Source: Campylobacterota bacterium (GTDB lineage Bacteria; Campylobacterota; Campylobacteria; Campylobacterales; SZUA-545). From it: 13,600 nucleotides of DNA. The stretch lies in the NCBI GenBank assembly GCA_030836705.1, contig JAUPLZ010000166.1, forward strand, positions 1-13,600. The letters are read 5' to 3'. Position 1 is the stretch's first letter; each line of letters starts with the position of its first letter. Position numbers and translations under genes: made by a program. Below are positions 1 to 6,166 of this stretch, piece by piece. The notes below the pieces were generated by a model, which searched no databases, was not told where the DNA came from, and was given only the letters and a program-made list of their open reading frames with translations.

Positions 1-1113
1 AAAAGCATTATTTCAAACCTTGATTTATTGGTAATTGATGAGATATCTATGGTTTCATCTGGTGTTATGGAGATGATAGAGTATAGATTAAACCAATTTG
101 GATTTAACGGAAGAGTTCTTGTTGTCGGAGACTTTTTGCAGCTTCCGCCTGTGCGAAAAAACAACGAAGAAAAAAGATTGATGGTTCAATATGCCATAAA
201 AGAAGAAGAGCAAGAGAGATATTTCGGATATGCTTTTGACTCTTTAAGCTGGGGTAATTTTGTTTTTAAAAAAATAGAACTAACAACAGTAAAAAGAACG
301 AACGACATAGAGTTTATCAGCTATTTGCACAACATTAGAAACGGTGCATGCGACATCGGCGTAAAAAACTTTATAAGTTCAATTACGAGCAATAGATTAG
401 ATAAAGAAACTGCATATAAAAGCACCATTTTGTATGCGACTAACAAAAAAGTAAAAGAGTATAACGAGGCAAGACTTATGGCTTTGGATGAGCCTCTTTT
501 TGAGATGGATGCAAAAATCGAAGTTTTATCAAAATCAAAAGATATCGACAAAAAAATTGATACATACATAGAAAATCTTCCCATAGAAAGGGTTTTGAAG
601 ATAAAAGTAGGCGCTCCGATACTTTTTACGACAAACACGGAAGAGTTCAAAAACGGACAAAGAGGAGTTGTAACAAAAATATTAAATGATAAAGACGGAT
701 ACAAGATAGTCATACTTACAGATACGAAAAAAGAGGTGGTTTTGGCTCAATATCCGTTTGAGTTAAGCCATTATGAGTTTGAAGAAAAAAATGACAAAAC
801 CATTCAAGTAAAACAAAATACTCTAGCCAAAATCAAGCAGTTTCCGATAAAACTCGCATGGAGTTTGACTATTCATAAATCACAAGGAATGTCCATAGAC
901 AATATCGCTGTTTTTATCGATGAAATTTTTGAGAAATCACAATTTTATGTTGCAATCTCAAGAGCTACGAGCGTAAATGGATTGCTGCTGCTTTCAAAAA
1001 AAGACAAAATTTGGCTTGACGGCTGGATAGAAAAAATGATATCTGTTGATGAAAAAGTTGTTGATTTTTATATGAATTACCATAAGTTTTCTATCAGAAA
1101 AAATCTTTTTTAA
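1..1113 (+). CDS. PIF1/RecD-like superfamily 1B DNA helicase, C-terminal part (5' end outside window)
   Basis: The reading frame is open from base 1, so the start and the Walker A motif lie upstream of the window. About 370 residues are visible. Near the beginning is a Walker B/motif II segment, LLVIDEISMV, followed about 30 residues later by motif III, VVGDFLQLPPV. Close to the C-terminus is the motif V/VI region, AWSLTIHKSQGMS followed by FYVAISRAT. This set and spacing are typical of PIF1-like and RecD2-like ATP-dependent 5'-3' DNA helicases, which act in the cytoplasm on replication or repair intermediates. The middle portion is charged and poorly conserved. A TTG at 28 could open the frame, but Walker B lies immediately after it, so it cannot be the real start. 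A tautomerase gene with its own candidate promoter follows after 42 bases. Family assignment is firm; PIF1 versus RecD2 is not settled. Confidence 0.88.
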   Translation, partial: KSIISNLDLLVIDEISMVSSGVMEMIEYRLNQFGFNGRVLVVGDFLQLPPVRKNNEEKRLMVQYAIKEEEQERYFGYAFDSLSWGNFVFKKIELTTVKRTNDIEFISYLHNIRNGACDIGVKNFISSITSNRLDKETAYKSTILYATNKKVKEYNEARLMALDEPLFEMDAKIEVLSKSKDIDKKIDTYIENLPIERVLKIKVGAPILFTTNTEEFKNGQRGVVTKILNDKDGYKIVILTDTKKEVVLAQYPFELSHYEFEEKNDKTIQVKQNTLAKIKQFPIKLAWSLTIHKSQGMSIDNIAVFIDEIFEKSQFYVAISRATSVNGLLLLSKKDKIWLDGWIEKMISVDEKVVDFYMNYHKFSIRKNLF

Positions 1114-1133
1114 TAGGTCAAAGTTGTTATACT
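1105..1133 (+). promoter_or_regulatory. Candidate sigma-70 promoter for the tautomerase/ABC pair
   Basis: TATACT at 1128-1133 is preceded by TGT, giving an extended -10 (TGn-TATACT), with a T-run at 1105-1110 where a -35 would sit. Transcription would start near 1139, just before the TAGGAG ribosome binding site at 1145-1150. Campylobacterota promoters often lack a clear -35, so this fits, but it was judged by eye. Confidence 0.4.
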
Positions 1134-1155
1134 TTGCAAAAAAATAGGAGTAAAA

Positions 1156-1362
1156 ATGCCGTATATTAATGTAAAAGTAGCAGGCGAGCTCACGATAGAG
1201 CAAAAAAGAACAATAGCAGATGAGTTTAGCCAGACGATGTTTAAGGTGACCGGCAAGCCAAGGCAAAATTGTTATATTGTTTTTGATGAAGTAAGCAGAG
1301 ACAATTGGGCAAAAGGTGCTGATATACTGGGTGATGTGGATAGGGCAAGCGAAAAAAAGTAA
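1156..1362 (+). CDS. 4-oxalocrotonate tautomerase family protein
   Basis: This is a 68-residue protein of the small tautomerase superfamily. These proteins form oligomers and use the amino-terminal proline, exposed after Met removal, as a general base for keto-enol tautomerisation. Visible support is the MPYINVKVAGE start with Pro in second position, a helix with E-Q-K, and the C-terminal consensus DEVSRDNWAKGAD, close to the family's E-V-x-R-x-N-W-x-x-G-G pattern. Length matches the usual 60-70 residues. The start is supported by a TAGGAG ribosome binding site at 1145-1150, five bases before the ATG. The stop codon directly abuts the ATG of the next gene, so the two are almost certainly co-transcribed and translationally coupled. 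The physiological substrate cannot be read from the sequence; many bacterial members are unassigned. Confidence 0.88.
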   Translation: MPYINVKVAGELTIEQKRTIADEFSQTMFKVTGKPRQNCYIVFDEVSRDNWAKGADILGDVDRASEKK

Positions 1363-1944
1363 ATGCCAAAAGATATTGTTCTTGAAATAGATAATCTTGT
1401 CTTTGGGTATAAAAAAGACGAGCTTTTGTATAACGGATTTTCTATTGTCTTGAAAAGAGGCGAAGTGTGTACTGTTGTCGGACCAAGCGGAAGCGGAAAA
1501 AGCACTCTTTTTGAACTAATAACAAAAGAACTCAAGCCGATTTCAGGAAGCATAAAAACAAAAAAAATAGCGCAAATCTATCAAGACCCATACTCCTCTT
1601 TTCATCACACATATTCAATAATAAATCAAATAGAAGATGTTGCTTCTGTTGAAAAAATGCACGAATATTTAGAAAAGCTGGAATTAAATGAGGAGTTTTT
1701 GCATAAAAAACCGTTTGAATTAAGCGGCGGTCAGCTTCAAAGATGTTCTATTTTAAGAGCGCTTTTAATGGAGCCGGATTTATTGATGGCTGATGAACCT
1801 ACATCAGCGCTTGATAATATTATTCAACTTAGCGTCATGAAACTTTTGATGAAATTCCTTGATAAAGTTGGAATTTTGCTCATAACTCATGATGAGGATT
1901 TGGCTCGATGGAGCAGCGATAGAGTAATAAAGCTAGCAAAATAG
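1363..1944 (+). CDS. Lone ABC transporter ATP-binding protein, peptide/nickel (Opp/Dpp/Nik)-like
   Basis: This 193-residue protein is a single ABC nucleotide-binding domain. It has Walker A GPSGSGKST (residues 40-48), a Q-loop in IYQDPYSSF (Gln74), the signature LSGGQLQR (120-127), Walker B LLMADEP (140-146) with catalytic Glu145, D-loop SALD, and switch His176 in LLITHDED. The Q-loop and the text around Walker B resemble the oligopeptide/nickel importer ATPases (OppF, DppF, NikE). It is shorter than these, at 193 against about 250-330 residues, and lacks their C-terminal extension. No permease or binding-protein gene lies next to it here, so its membrane partner must be elsewhere or it is not a transporter subunit. 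The ATG immediately follows the tautomerase stop (TAA-ATG) with no strong ribosome binding site of its own, implying translational coupling. All catalytic motifs are intact. The transported substrate is unknown. Confidence 0.85.
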   Translation: MPKDIVLEIDNLVFGYKKDELLYNGFSIVLKRGEVCTVVGPSGSGKSTLFELITKELKPISGSIKTKKIAQIYQDPYSSFHHTYSIINQIEDVASVEKMHEYLEKLELNEEFLHKKPFELSGGQLQRCSILRALLMEPDLLMADEPTSALDNIIQLSVMKLLMKFLDKVGILLITHDEDLARWSSDRVIKLAK

Positions 1945-1964
1945 ATTAAAACTTTTAAGAGACA

Positions 1965-1985
1965 GCGAGGTTTAACCGCATTTTT
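1965..1985 (+). terminator. Possible weak rho-independent terminator after the ABC ATPase gene
   Basis: Bases 1965-1979 can fold as GC-(GA bulge)-GGT / ACC-GC around a three-base loop. They are followed by a T-run at 1981-1985. It lies between the ABC stop codon and the rpmH promoter region, where a terminator is expected. The stem is short and bulged, so this is tentative. Confidence 0.3.
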
Positions 1986-2011
1986 ATCAAAAAAAGATAG
2001 AATTCCAAAAT

Positions 2012-2032
2012 TATTATAAATTAGACTAAGGA
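2012..2032 (+). promoter_or_regulatory. Candidate rpmH promoter -10 and ribosome binding site
   Basis: The 97-base gap before rpmH holds overlapping -10-like boxes TATTAT (2012-2017) and TATAAA (2015-2020) downstream of A/T runs, with no clear -35. TAAGGA, ending at 2032, is a good Shine-Dalgarno nine bases before the rpmH ATG. A second -10-like box, TAGAAT, sits at 1998-2003 and would give a longer leader. Which one is used cannot be decided from sequence. Confidence 0.35.
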
Positions 2033-2041
2033 AATAGTGGT

Positions 2042-2176
2042 ATGAAAAGAACTTATCAACCATCAAAAACAAGCAGAAAGAGAACACATGGTTTTCGCGC
2101 TAGAATGGCTACTAAGAACGGTAGAAAGCTTATCAATAGAAGAAGAGCCAAAGGTAGAAAAAGCTTAGCTGTATAA
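2042..2176 (+). CDS. rpmH: 50S ribosomal protein L34
   Basis: This 44-residue, very basic protein matches the whole length of ribosomal protein L34. It begins MKRTYQPSKTSRKRTHGFRA, and the R-M-A-T-K-N-G-R and RRRAKGRK blocks of the family are present. It is a structural protein of the large ribosomal subunit. The start is fixed by the conserved MKRTYQPS opening and by an AAGGA ribosome binding site nine bases upstream. It heads the classic rpmH-rnpA-yidC-jag-mnmE cluster, and the rnpA reading frame opens only five bases after its stop codon. A promoter is likely just upstream, making this the first gene of the operon. Confidence 0.98.
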   Translation: MKRTYQPSKTSRKRTHGFRARMATKNGRKLINRRRAKGRKSLAV

Positions 2177-2179
2177 TCT

Positions 2180-2183
2180 AAGG
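2180..2183 (+). promoter_or_regulatory. Shine-Dalgarno AAGG that points to an ATA start for rnpA
   Basis: AAGG at 2180-2183 (CTAAGG at 2178-2183) lies seven bases before the ATA at 2191, which is ideal spacing. The in-frame stop TAA at 2179-2181 overlaps it, so rnpA cannot begin further upstream. No ATG, GTG or TTG occurs in frame until 2275. Confidence 0.5.
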
Positions 2184-2190
2184 TTTTCTT

Positions 2191-2520
2191 ATAACAAAGT
2201 TTCAAACTTTAAGAGATGAAAAGCTTTTTAAAAAAGCTTTTAGTAGTGGAAAATCGTGGCATACGCCTTACGCGGTGGTTTTTTATCTAAAAGATGAAAG
2301 TCACTGGGTTGGGTTTGTGGCATCTAAAAAAGTCGGAAATGCCGTAAAGCGCAATCGCGCAAAAAGGCGTCTGCGTGCGCTGTTTGGAAAGCATGAGTCA
2401 TTGTTGTTGAGCGGTACTTATGTTTTTGTCGCAAAAAATCCAATAACTGATGAAGAGTATCTAAAAATAGAAGATTCATTTTTGCTTTCCATGAAGCGCT
2501 TAAATACCATTAAAAGGTAA
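2191..2520 (+). CDS. rnpA: Ribonuclease P protein component, probable ATA start
   Basis: RnpA is the protein subunit of RNase P; it helps the catalytic RNA cleave 5' leaders from pre-tRNA. The signature AVKRNRAKRRLRALF (about residues 52-66), preceded by VGFVASKKVGN, is the conserved RNR region that contacts RNase P RNA and pre-tRNA. Starting at ATA 2191 gives 109 residues, near the usual 110-120, and includes the family's N-terminal F-x-x-L-x-x-x-x-x-F block (FQTLRDEKLFKKAF). The first standard start, GTG at 2275, would give only 81 residues and remove that block, so it is unlikely. The ATA lies seven bases after AAGG. A lost ATG through sequencing error is the main alternative. The gene lies 14 bases after rpmH, and yidC begins three bases after its stop, with no yidD between. 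Product identity is firm; the exact start is not. Confidence 0.85.
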   Translation: MTKFQTLRDEKLFKKAFSSGKSWHTPYAVVFYLKDESHWVGFVASKKVGNAVKRNRAKRRLRALFGKHESLLLSGTYVFVAKNPITDEEYLKIEDSFLLSMKRLNTIKR

Positions 2521-2523
2521 AGC

Positions 2524-4086
2524 TTGTTAGATAAACTCAGCACCCAAACTAGGATATTACTCGCAGTTGTATTATCATTTATTTTTTTTATTATTTATGG
2601 AATGTTCATAGTTCCTCAAAATGAAGTTAAATCAACCACCGTTTTAGAAAAAACAAAAGAAGTTAATAACACATCTTCTTTAGCACAAACAAACACAGCA
2701 GAACCCCAAAGTATTAATCCTTCTATAGTGAAAAATGATTCAATTATTGCAAATATAAAATCATCAACAAGCGAGTTCCAAATAGATTCACTTGGTAGAA
2801 TTTCGCAAGTTATACTAAGGGAAGCACAGTTTCTTGATGAAAATCATGATGGACTTTTGCTTCTTGATAAATCATCAGTAAAGCCTCTTGAGATTAGATT
2901 TAGCGATGAAGCGATTAATAAGCTTGCGTTTGAAAAAAACTATGCTGCTGATAAAAATTTTATTGATGTTTCAAAAAATGAGCAAAAAATTACTCTTATT
3001 CAAGACCTCGGCGAGCTTACGGTAAAAAAAGAGCTTACATTCTATCCGGACGGTCATTATGATATAAGCGTTGTTCTCTCAAAGCCTTTTGAATATTTTA
3101 TTACTCAAGGTTTTAGACCTTCAGCTTCAGTTGATATGCTTGCGGTTCACGGGCTTTTGATAAAAGAGTTTGATGATACTATTGAAATAATCGAAGATGG
3201 CGACGCTAGCGGTTTTGAATCTTTTAGAAATGCAAAAATAGTTTCATCGTTTGACAAATATTATGCAAGTGTTTTTTACAACAATAATTTTGATGTGGTT
3301 GTAAGTAAGATTGAAAACGAAGACCCTCTTGGTTTCGTAAAAGGAAGTAGTGATTTTAAATTTAGCGGATACATTGGACCAAAGCTTGTAGATGTATTGG
3401 CAGCTATTGATCCACAGCTTAAATCCGTTGTGGAGTATGGAATATTTACATTTTTGGCAGCTCCTTTATTTATTTTTCTTGATTATCTTTTTGGATTTAC
3501 AGGAAATTGGGGATGGGCGATAGTATTGCTTACAATTATTGTTAGAGTTATTTTATTCCCTCTTAGTGCAAAGGGAATGGTATCTATGCACAAGATGAAG
3601 CTTTTAGCACCTAAACTCAAAGAGATTCAGCAAAAATACAAAGGTGATAACCAAAAGCTTCAAGCGCATACTATGGAGTTGTACAAAAAACACGGAGCCA
3701 ATCCGCTTGGCGGATGTTTGCCGTTTTTGTTGCAGATTCCTATTTTCTTTGCAATTTATAGAGTTTTAGTAAATGCTATTGAGTTAAAAGGCGCAGGGTG
3801 GTTTTATATAAATGACCTTTCTTTAATGGATCCATATTTTATTATGCCTGTTTTGATGGGTGTTTCTATGTATTTTCAGCAAAAAATCACACCGTCAAAT
3901 TTTACAGACCCAATGCAAGAGAAGATTTTTAAATATCTGCCTGTCATTTTTACATTTTTCTTCTTTACATTTCCGGCTGGGCTCGTGCTTTATTGGTTTG
4001 TTAATAATTTATTATCTATACTTCAACAATACATTATTAACAAAAGACTAGAAGTAAAAAAGGTAGAGCATAATGATAAGGATTGA
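2524..4086 (+). CDS. yidC: Membrane protein insertase YidC
   Basis: YidC inserts and folds inner-membrane proteins, alone or with SecYEG. The 520-residue protein has the Gram-negative layout. It starts with an N-terminal membrane anchor (about residues 10-30), then a Ser/Thr/Asn-rich linker and a large periplasmic domain (about 75-295). The conserved C-terminal core comes last, with membrane segments near 303-324, 328-348, 396-416, 438-452 and 470-500. Arg341 in the segment IIVRVILFPLS corresponds to the conserved groove arginine. The cytoplasmic hairpin (MHKMKLLAPKLKEIQQKYK) and GANPLGGCLPFLLQIPIF are hallmarks. The TTG start at 2524 is supported by AAAAGG at 2512-2517, six bases upstream. 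It sits three bases after rnpA and its last 14 bases overlap jag, so the genes are co-transcribed. The C-terminal tail is short and basic to acidic (EVKKVEHNDKD). Confidence 0.97.
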   Translation: MLDKLSTQTRILLAVVLSFIFFIIYGMFIVPQNEVKSTTVLEKTKEVNNTSSLAQTNTAEPQSINPSIVKNDSIIANIKSSTSEFQIDSLGRISQVILREAQFLDENHDGLLLLDKSSVKPLEIRFSDEAINKLAFEKNYAADKNFIDVSKNEQKITLIQDLGELTVKKELTFYPDGHYDISVVLSKPFEYFITQGFRPSASVDMLAVHGLLIKEFDDTIEIIEDGDASGFESFRNAKIVSSFDKYYASVFYNNNFDVVVSKIENEDPLGFVKGSSDFKFSGYIGPKLVDVLAAIDPQLKSVVEYGIFTFLAAPLFIFLDYLFGFTGNWGWAIVLLTIIVRVILFPLSAKGMVSMHKMKLLAPKLKEIQQKYKGDNQKLQAHTMELYKKHGANPLGGCLPFLLQIPIFFAIYRVLVNAIELKGAGWFYINDLSLMDPYFIMPVLMGVSMYFQQKITPSNFTDPMQEKIFKYLPVIFTFFFFTFPAGLVLYWFVNNLLSILQQYIINKRLEVKKVEHNDKD

Positions 4087-4789
4087 GGCTCCAACACTAC
4101 AAGAGGCATATATTAAAGCAACGCAAGAGCTCGGATGCTCTATAACGGATCTTAATTTTGAGGTTGTAAGAAGTGATTCAAAAGGTTTTTTTGGTCTTTT
4201 TAAAAAAACAGCCATTATTGTAGCAACATGCAAAAGCGTGCCAAGCACAAACGAGCAACCTCAAAAGACAAAAGTGTATAAAAAAGCAGACAATAGTGAT
4301 TATATTAACAATCATAGAGAGTTTAAAAAAGAACAAAAGATTGAAAAGCCTCAGCCTGAGCAGCCACAGGAAACCCCTCTTGTAAATATAAAACAAGAAG
4401 AGAAAAAAGAAAAAGAAGTTTTGTACAACTATAGCCATAAAAAAGATAGAGCGGTTGATGGCATAGTTAATAACTTTAATGTAGATATGGACAATGAGGC
4501 TATTTTGGACAATATCAAGTATGAACTAAAAGAGCTTTTTAAAAACATTTGTTACGATGTGGATATTGTGGAGGTTTCTTTTTTTGATGAAAAGACTATA
4601 AAAATCAGATTTGACGGAAATGACGCAGCACTTTTAATAGGCAAAGACGGATATAGATATAAAGCTCTTTCGTATATGCTTTTTAATTGGATTAATCCTA
4701 GATATAACTATCTTTTAAGATTAGAAGTTGCTAATTTCTGCAAAGTTAAAAAAAATGCATTTGAAGACTTTGCTGTCTCTTCAAAATAA
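4073..4789 (+). CDS. jag: Jag/KhpB-like RNA-binding protein lacking an R3H domain
   Basis: Jag (also KhpB/EloR) is a cytoplasmic RNA-binding protein usually encoded beside yidC. This 238-residue version has a clear Jag-N domain (residues 1-52) with the KGFFGLF loop (37-43). A long Lys/Gln/Glu-rich linker (about 55-125) follows, then a KH domain (about 145-215) with the GxxG loop in LLIGKDG (187-193). The protein stops about 20 residues after the LRLEVANF strand. The R3H domain of about 60 residues that normally follows is absent, and mnmE begins eight bases after the stop, leaving no room for it. I found no R3H-like text in another frame. Its start overlaps yidC by 14 bases, with an A-rich GG-containing ribosome binding site (4056-4063). 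The H. pylori homologue HP1451 is known to bind a VirB11 ATPase; nothing here suggests that role. Identity is firm; the shortening is noteworthy. Confidence 0.92.
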   Translation: MIRIEAPTLQEAYIKATQELGCSITDLNFEVVRSDSKGFFGLFKKTAIIVATCKSVPSTNEQPQKTKVYKKADNSDYINNHREFKKEQKIEKPQPEQPQETPLVNIKQEEKKEKEVLYNYSHKKDRAVDGIVNNFNVDMDNEAILDNIKYELKELFKNICYDVDIVEVSFFDEKTIKIRFDGNDAALLIGKDGYRYKALSYMLFNWINPRYNYLLRLEVANFCKVKKNAFEDFAVSSK

Positions 4790-4797
4790 TCCAAGCG

Positions 4798-6156
4798 GTG
4801 AAAAATCAATTTTTTCAAACTGATACGATAGTAGCCCTTGCGACAAGTCGCGGAAGAGGCGCTATCTCTATAGTAAGGGTTAGCGGCAGCGATGCGCTTG
4901 CTATAGCAAGTAAACTTACCAAAAAATCTACTTTTACTCCAAGACATGCTACCTTGTCACAGCTTTTTGATAGAAATAATGAAATAATCGATGAGGCTTT
5001 GGTTTTATATTTTAATGCCCCAAAAAGTTTTACAGGTGAAGATATTGTTGAATTTCAACTTCATGGCGGCGATGCCGTAGCGATGGTTGCCATAGATGAA
5101 ATTTTAAATCTTGGTGCTAGAGTTGCCCATCCCGGAGAGTTTACAAAAAGAGCTTTTTTAAATAATAAACTAGATTTAACAAAAGCAGAGGCTATCGCAA
5201 AATTAATAGATGCAAAAAGTAAAGAGAGTGCAAAACTTCTAGCAAGACAGTTAAAAGGCGAGTTAAAAAAATTCGTAGATGCGCAAAGAGATGAGCTTGT
5301 GAGGATTCTTGCTAATTCCGAGGTGATGATTGATTATGCTGATGAAGATTTGCCGGATGAGCTTTTAAAAAATCTTGAAGACTCTCTTAAAAAATTAAGC
5401 AATGAACTTTTAAAAACAAAACAACTAAGTGAAAACAGAGACGGTTTTTTTTCCGGTTATAAAGTAGCTATCGTAGGAAAGCCAAATGTTGGAAAAAGCT
5501 CACTTTTAAACTCTCTTTTAGCTTATGAAAGAGCTATTGTGAGTGAGATTGAAGGCACCACAAGAGATACGATTGAAGAGTATATTGTTTTAGGCGAGCA
5601 TACCATAAAAATAGTCGATACCGCAGGAATTAGAGAGAGTGAAGATAGGATAGAAAAAATCGGTATTGAGTACTCAAAAAGAATGATAGAAGATTCTGAT
5701 ATAATTATAGCTTTATTTGACAATTCGAGAGAATTTGATAAAAACGATGAAGAGATTTTGTCCATAATTAAAAAAGAAAAATCTCAAAAGCCTCTTATTG
5801 TTGTAATGAATAAAACTGATCTAGAAAACAGATTTAATGAAGCTCTTTTGGAAGAGGAAGTTGTAAAAATATCCTGTAAAGAGAGTGTTTTGGCGCTTAA
5901 AAATGCACTTTTGAAGATTCTTGATAAGATGCACGAAGGTAGCGAGCAGATATTAATATCTAAAAGACAGATAGATATTGTAAGTAGAACAATTGAGTCT
6001 ATCAATAATTCGTTTGCTCCGCTAAGGCGCGGTGAATTGGAGATATTTAGTTTTTATATAAATGAGGCGATTGGCAATATAAGTTCCATCTCAAGACCGT
6101 ATGAACACTCACAAATGCTTGATGAGATGTTTAGTAATTTTTGTCTAGGTAAATAA
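4798..6156 (+). CDS. mnmE: tRNA uridine-5-carboxymethylaminomethyl modification GTPase MnmE
   Basis: MnmE (TrmE) works with MnmG to modify U34 in the wobble position of certain tRNAs, using folate, FAD and GTP. The 452-residue protein has the expected three parts. The first is an N-terminal folate-binding domain (1-118; DTIVALATSRGRGAISIVRVSG). A helical domain follows. Inserted in it is a G domain (about 220-375) with G1 GKPNVGKSS (227-235), G2 in GTTRDT (253-258), G3 DTAG (274-277), G4 NKTD (338-341) and G5 near SCKES (359-363). It ends FCLGK, a conservative variant of the family's C-terminal FC(I/L)GK, with the active-site Cys449. The start is GTG, eight bases after the jag stop. No strong ribosome binding site precedes it, so translation is probably coupled to jag. 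purL starts ten bases downstream. Confidence 0.97.
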   Translation: MKNQFFQTDTIVALATSRGRGAISIVRVSGSDALAIASKLTKKSTFTPRHATLSQLFDRNNEIIDEALVLYFNAPKSFTGEDIVEFQLHGGDAVAMVAIDEILNLGARVAHPGEFTKRAFLNNKLDLTKAEAIAKLIDAKSKESAKLLARQLKGELKKFVDAQRDELVRILANSEVMIDYADEDLPDELLKNLEDSLKKLSNELLKTKQLSENRDGFFSGYKVAIVGKPNVGKSSLLNSLLAYERAIVSEIEGTTRDTIEEYIVLGEHTIKIVDTAGIRESEDRIEKIGIEYSKRMIEDSDIIIALFDNSREFDKNDEEILSIIKKEKSQKPLIVVMNKTDLENRFNEALLEEEVVKISCKESVLALKNALLKILDKMHEGSEQILISKRQIDIVSRTIESINNSFAPLRRGELEIFSFYINEAIGNISSISRPYEHSQMLDEMFSNFCLGK

Positions 6157-6166
6157 AGGATTAAAT

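Noticed and set aside
321..713. 130-residue minus-strand open frame inside the helicase gene
   Set aside because: It is antisense to an intact helicase frame and has low-complexity, hydrophobic shadow composition without motifs.
2216..2218. ATG at 2216 as an alternative rnpA start
   Set aside because: It is in a different frame from the RnpA signature and would need a frameshift within a few codons; the upstream residues in the rnpA frame already look like the family.
2275..2520. An 81-residue rnpA starting at GTG 2275
   Set aside because: It removes the conserved N-terminal block of the RNase P protein, while the frame is open back to 2182 with family-like sequence and a Shine-Dalgarno site at 2180-2183.
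4178..4438. Minus-strand open frame rich in Phe and Leu opposite the jag linker
   Set aside because: The Phe runs are the complement of the Lys/Glu-rich jag linker; it resembles a membrane protein only by composition.
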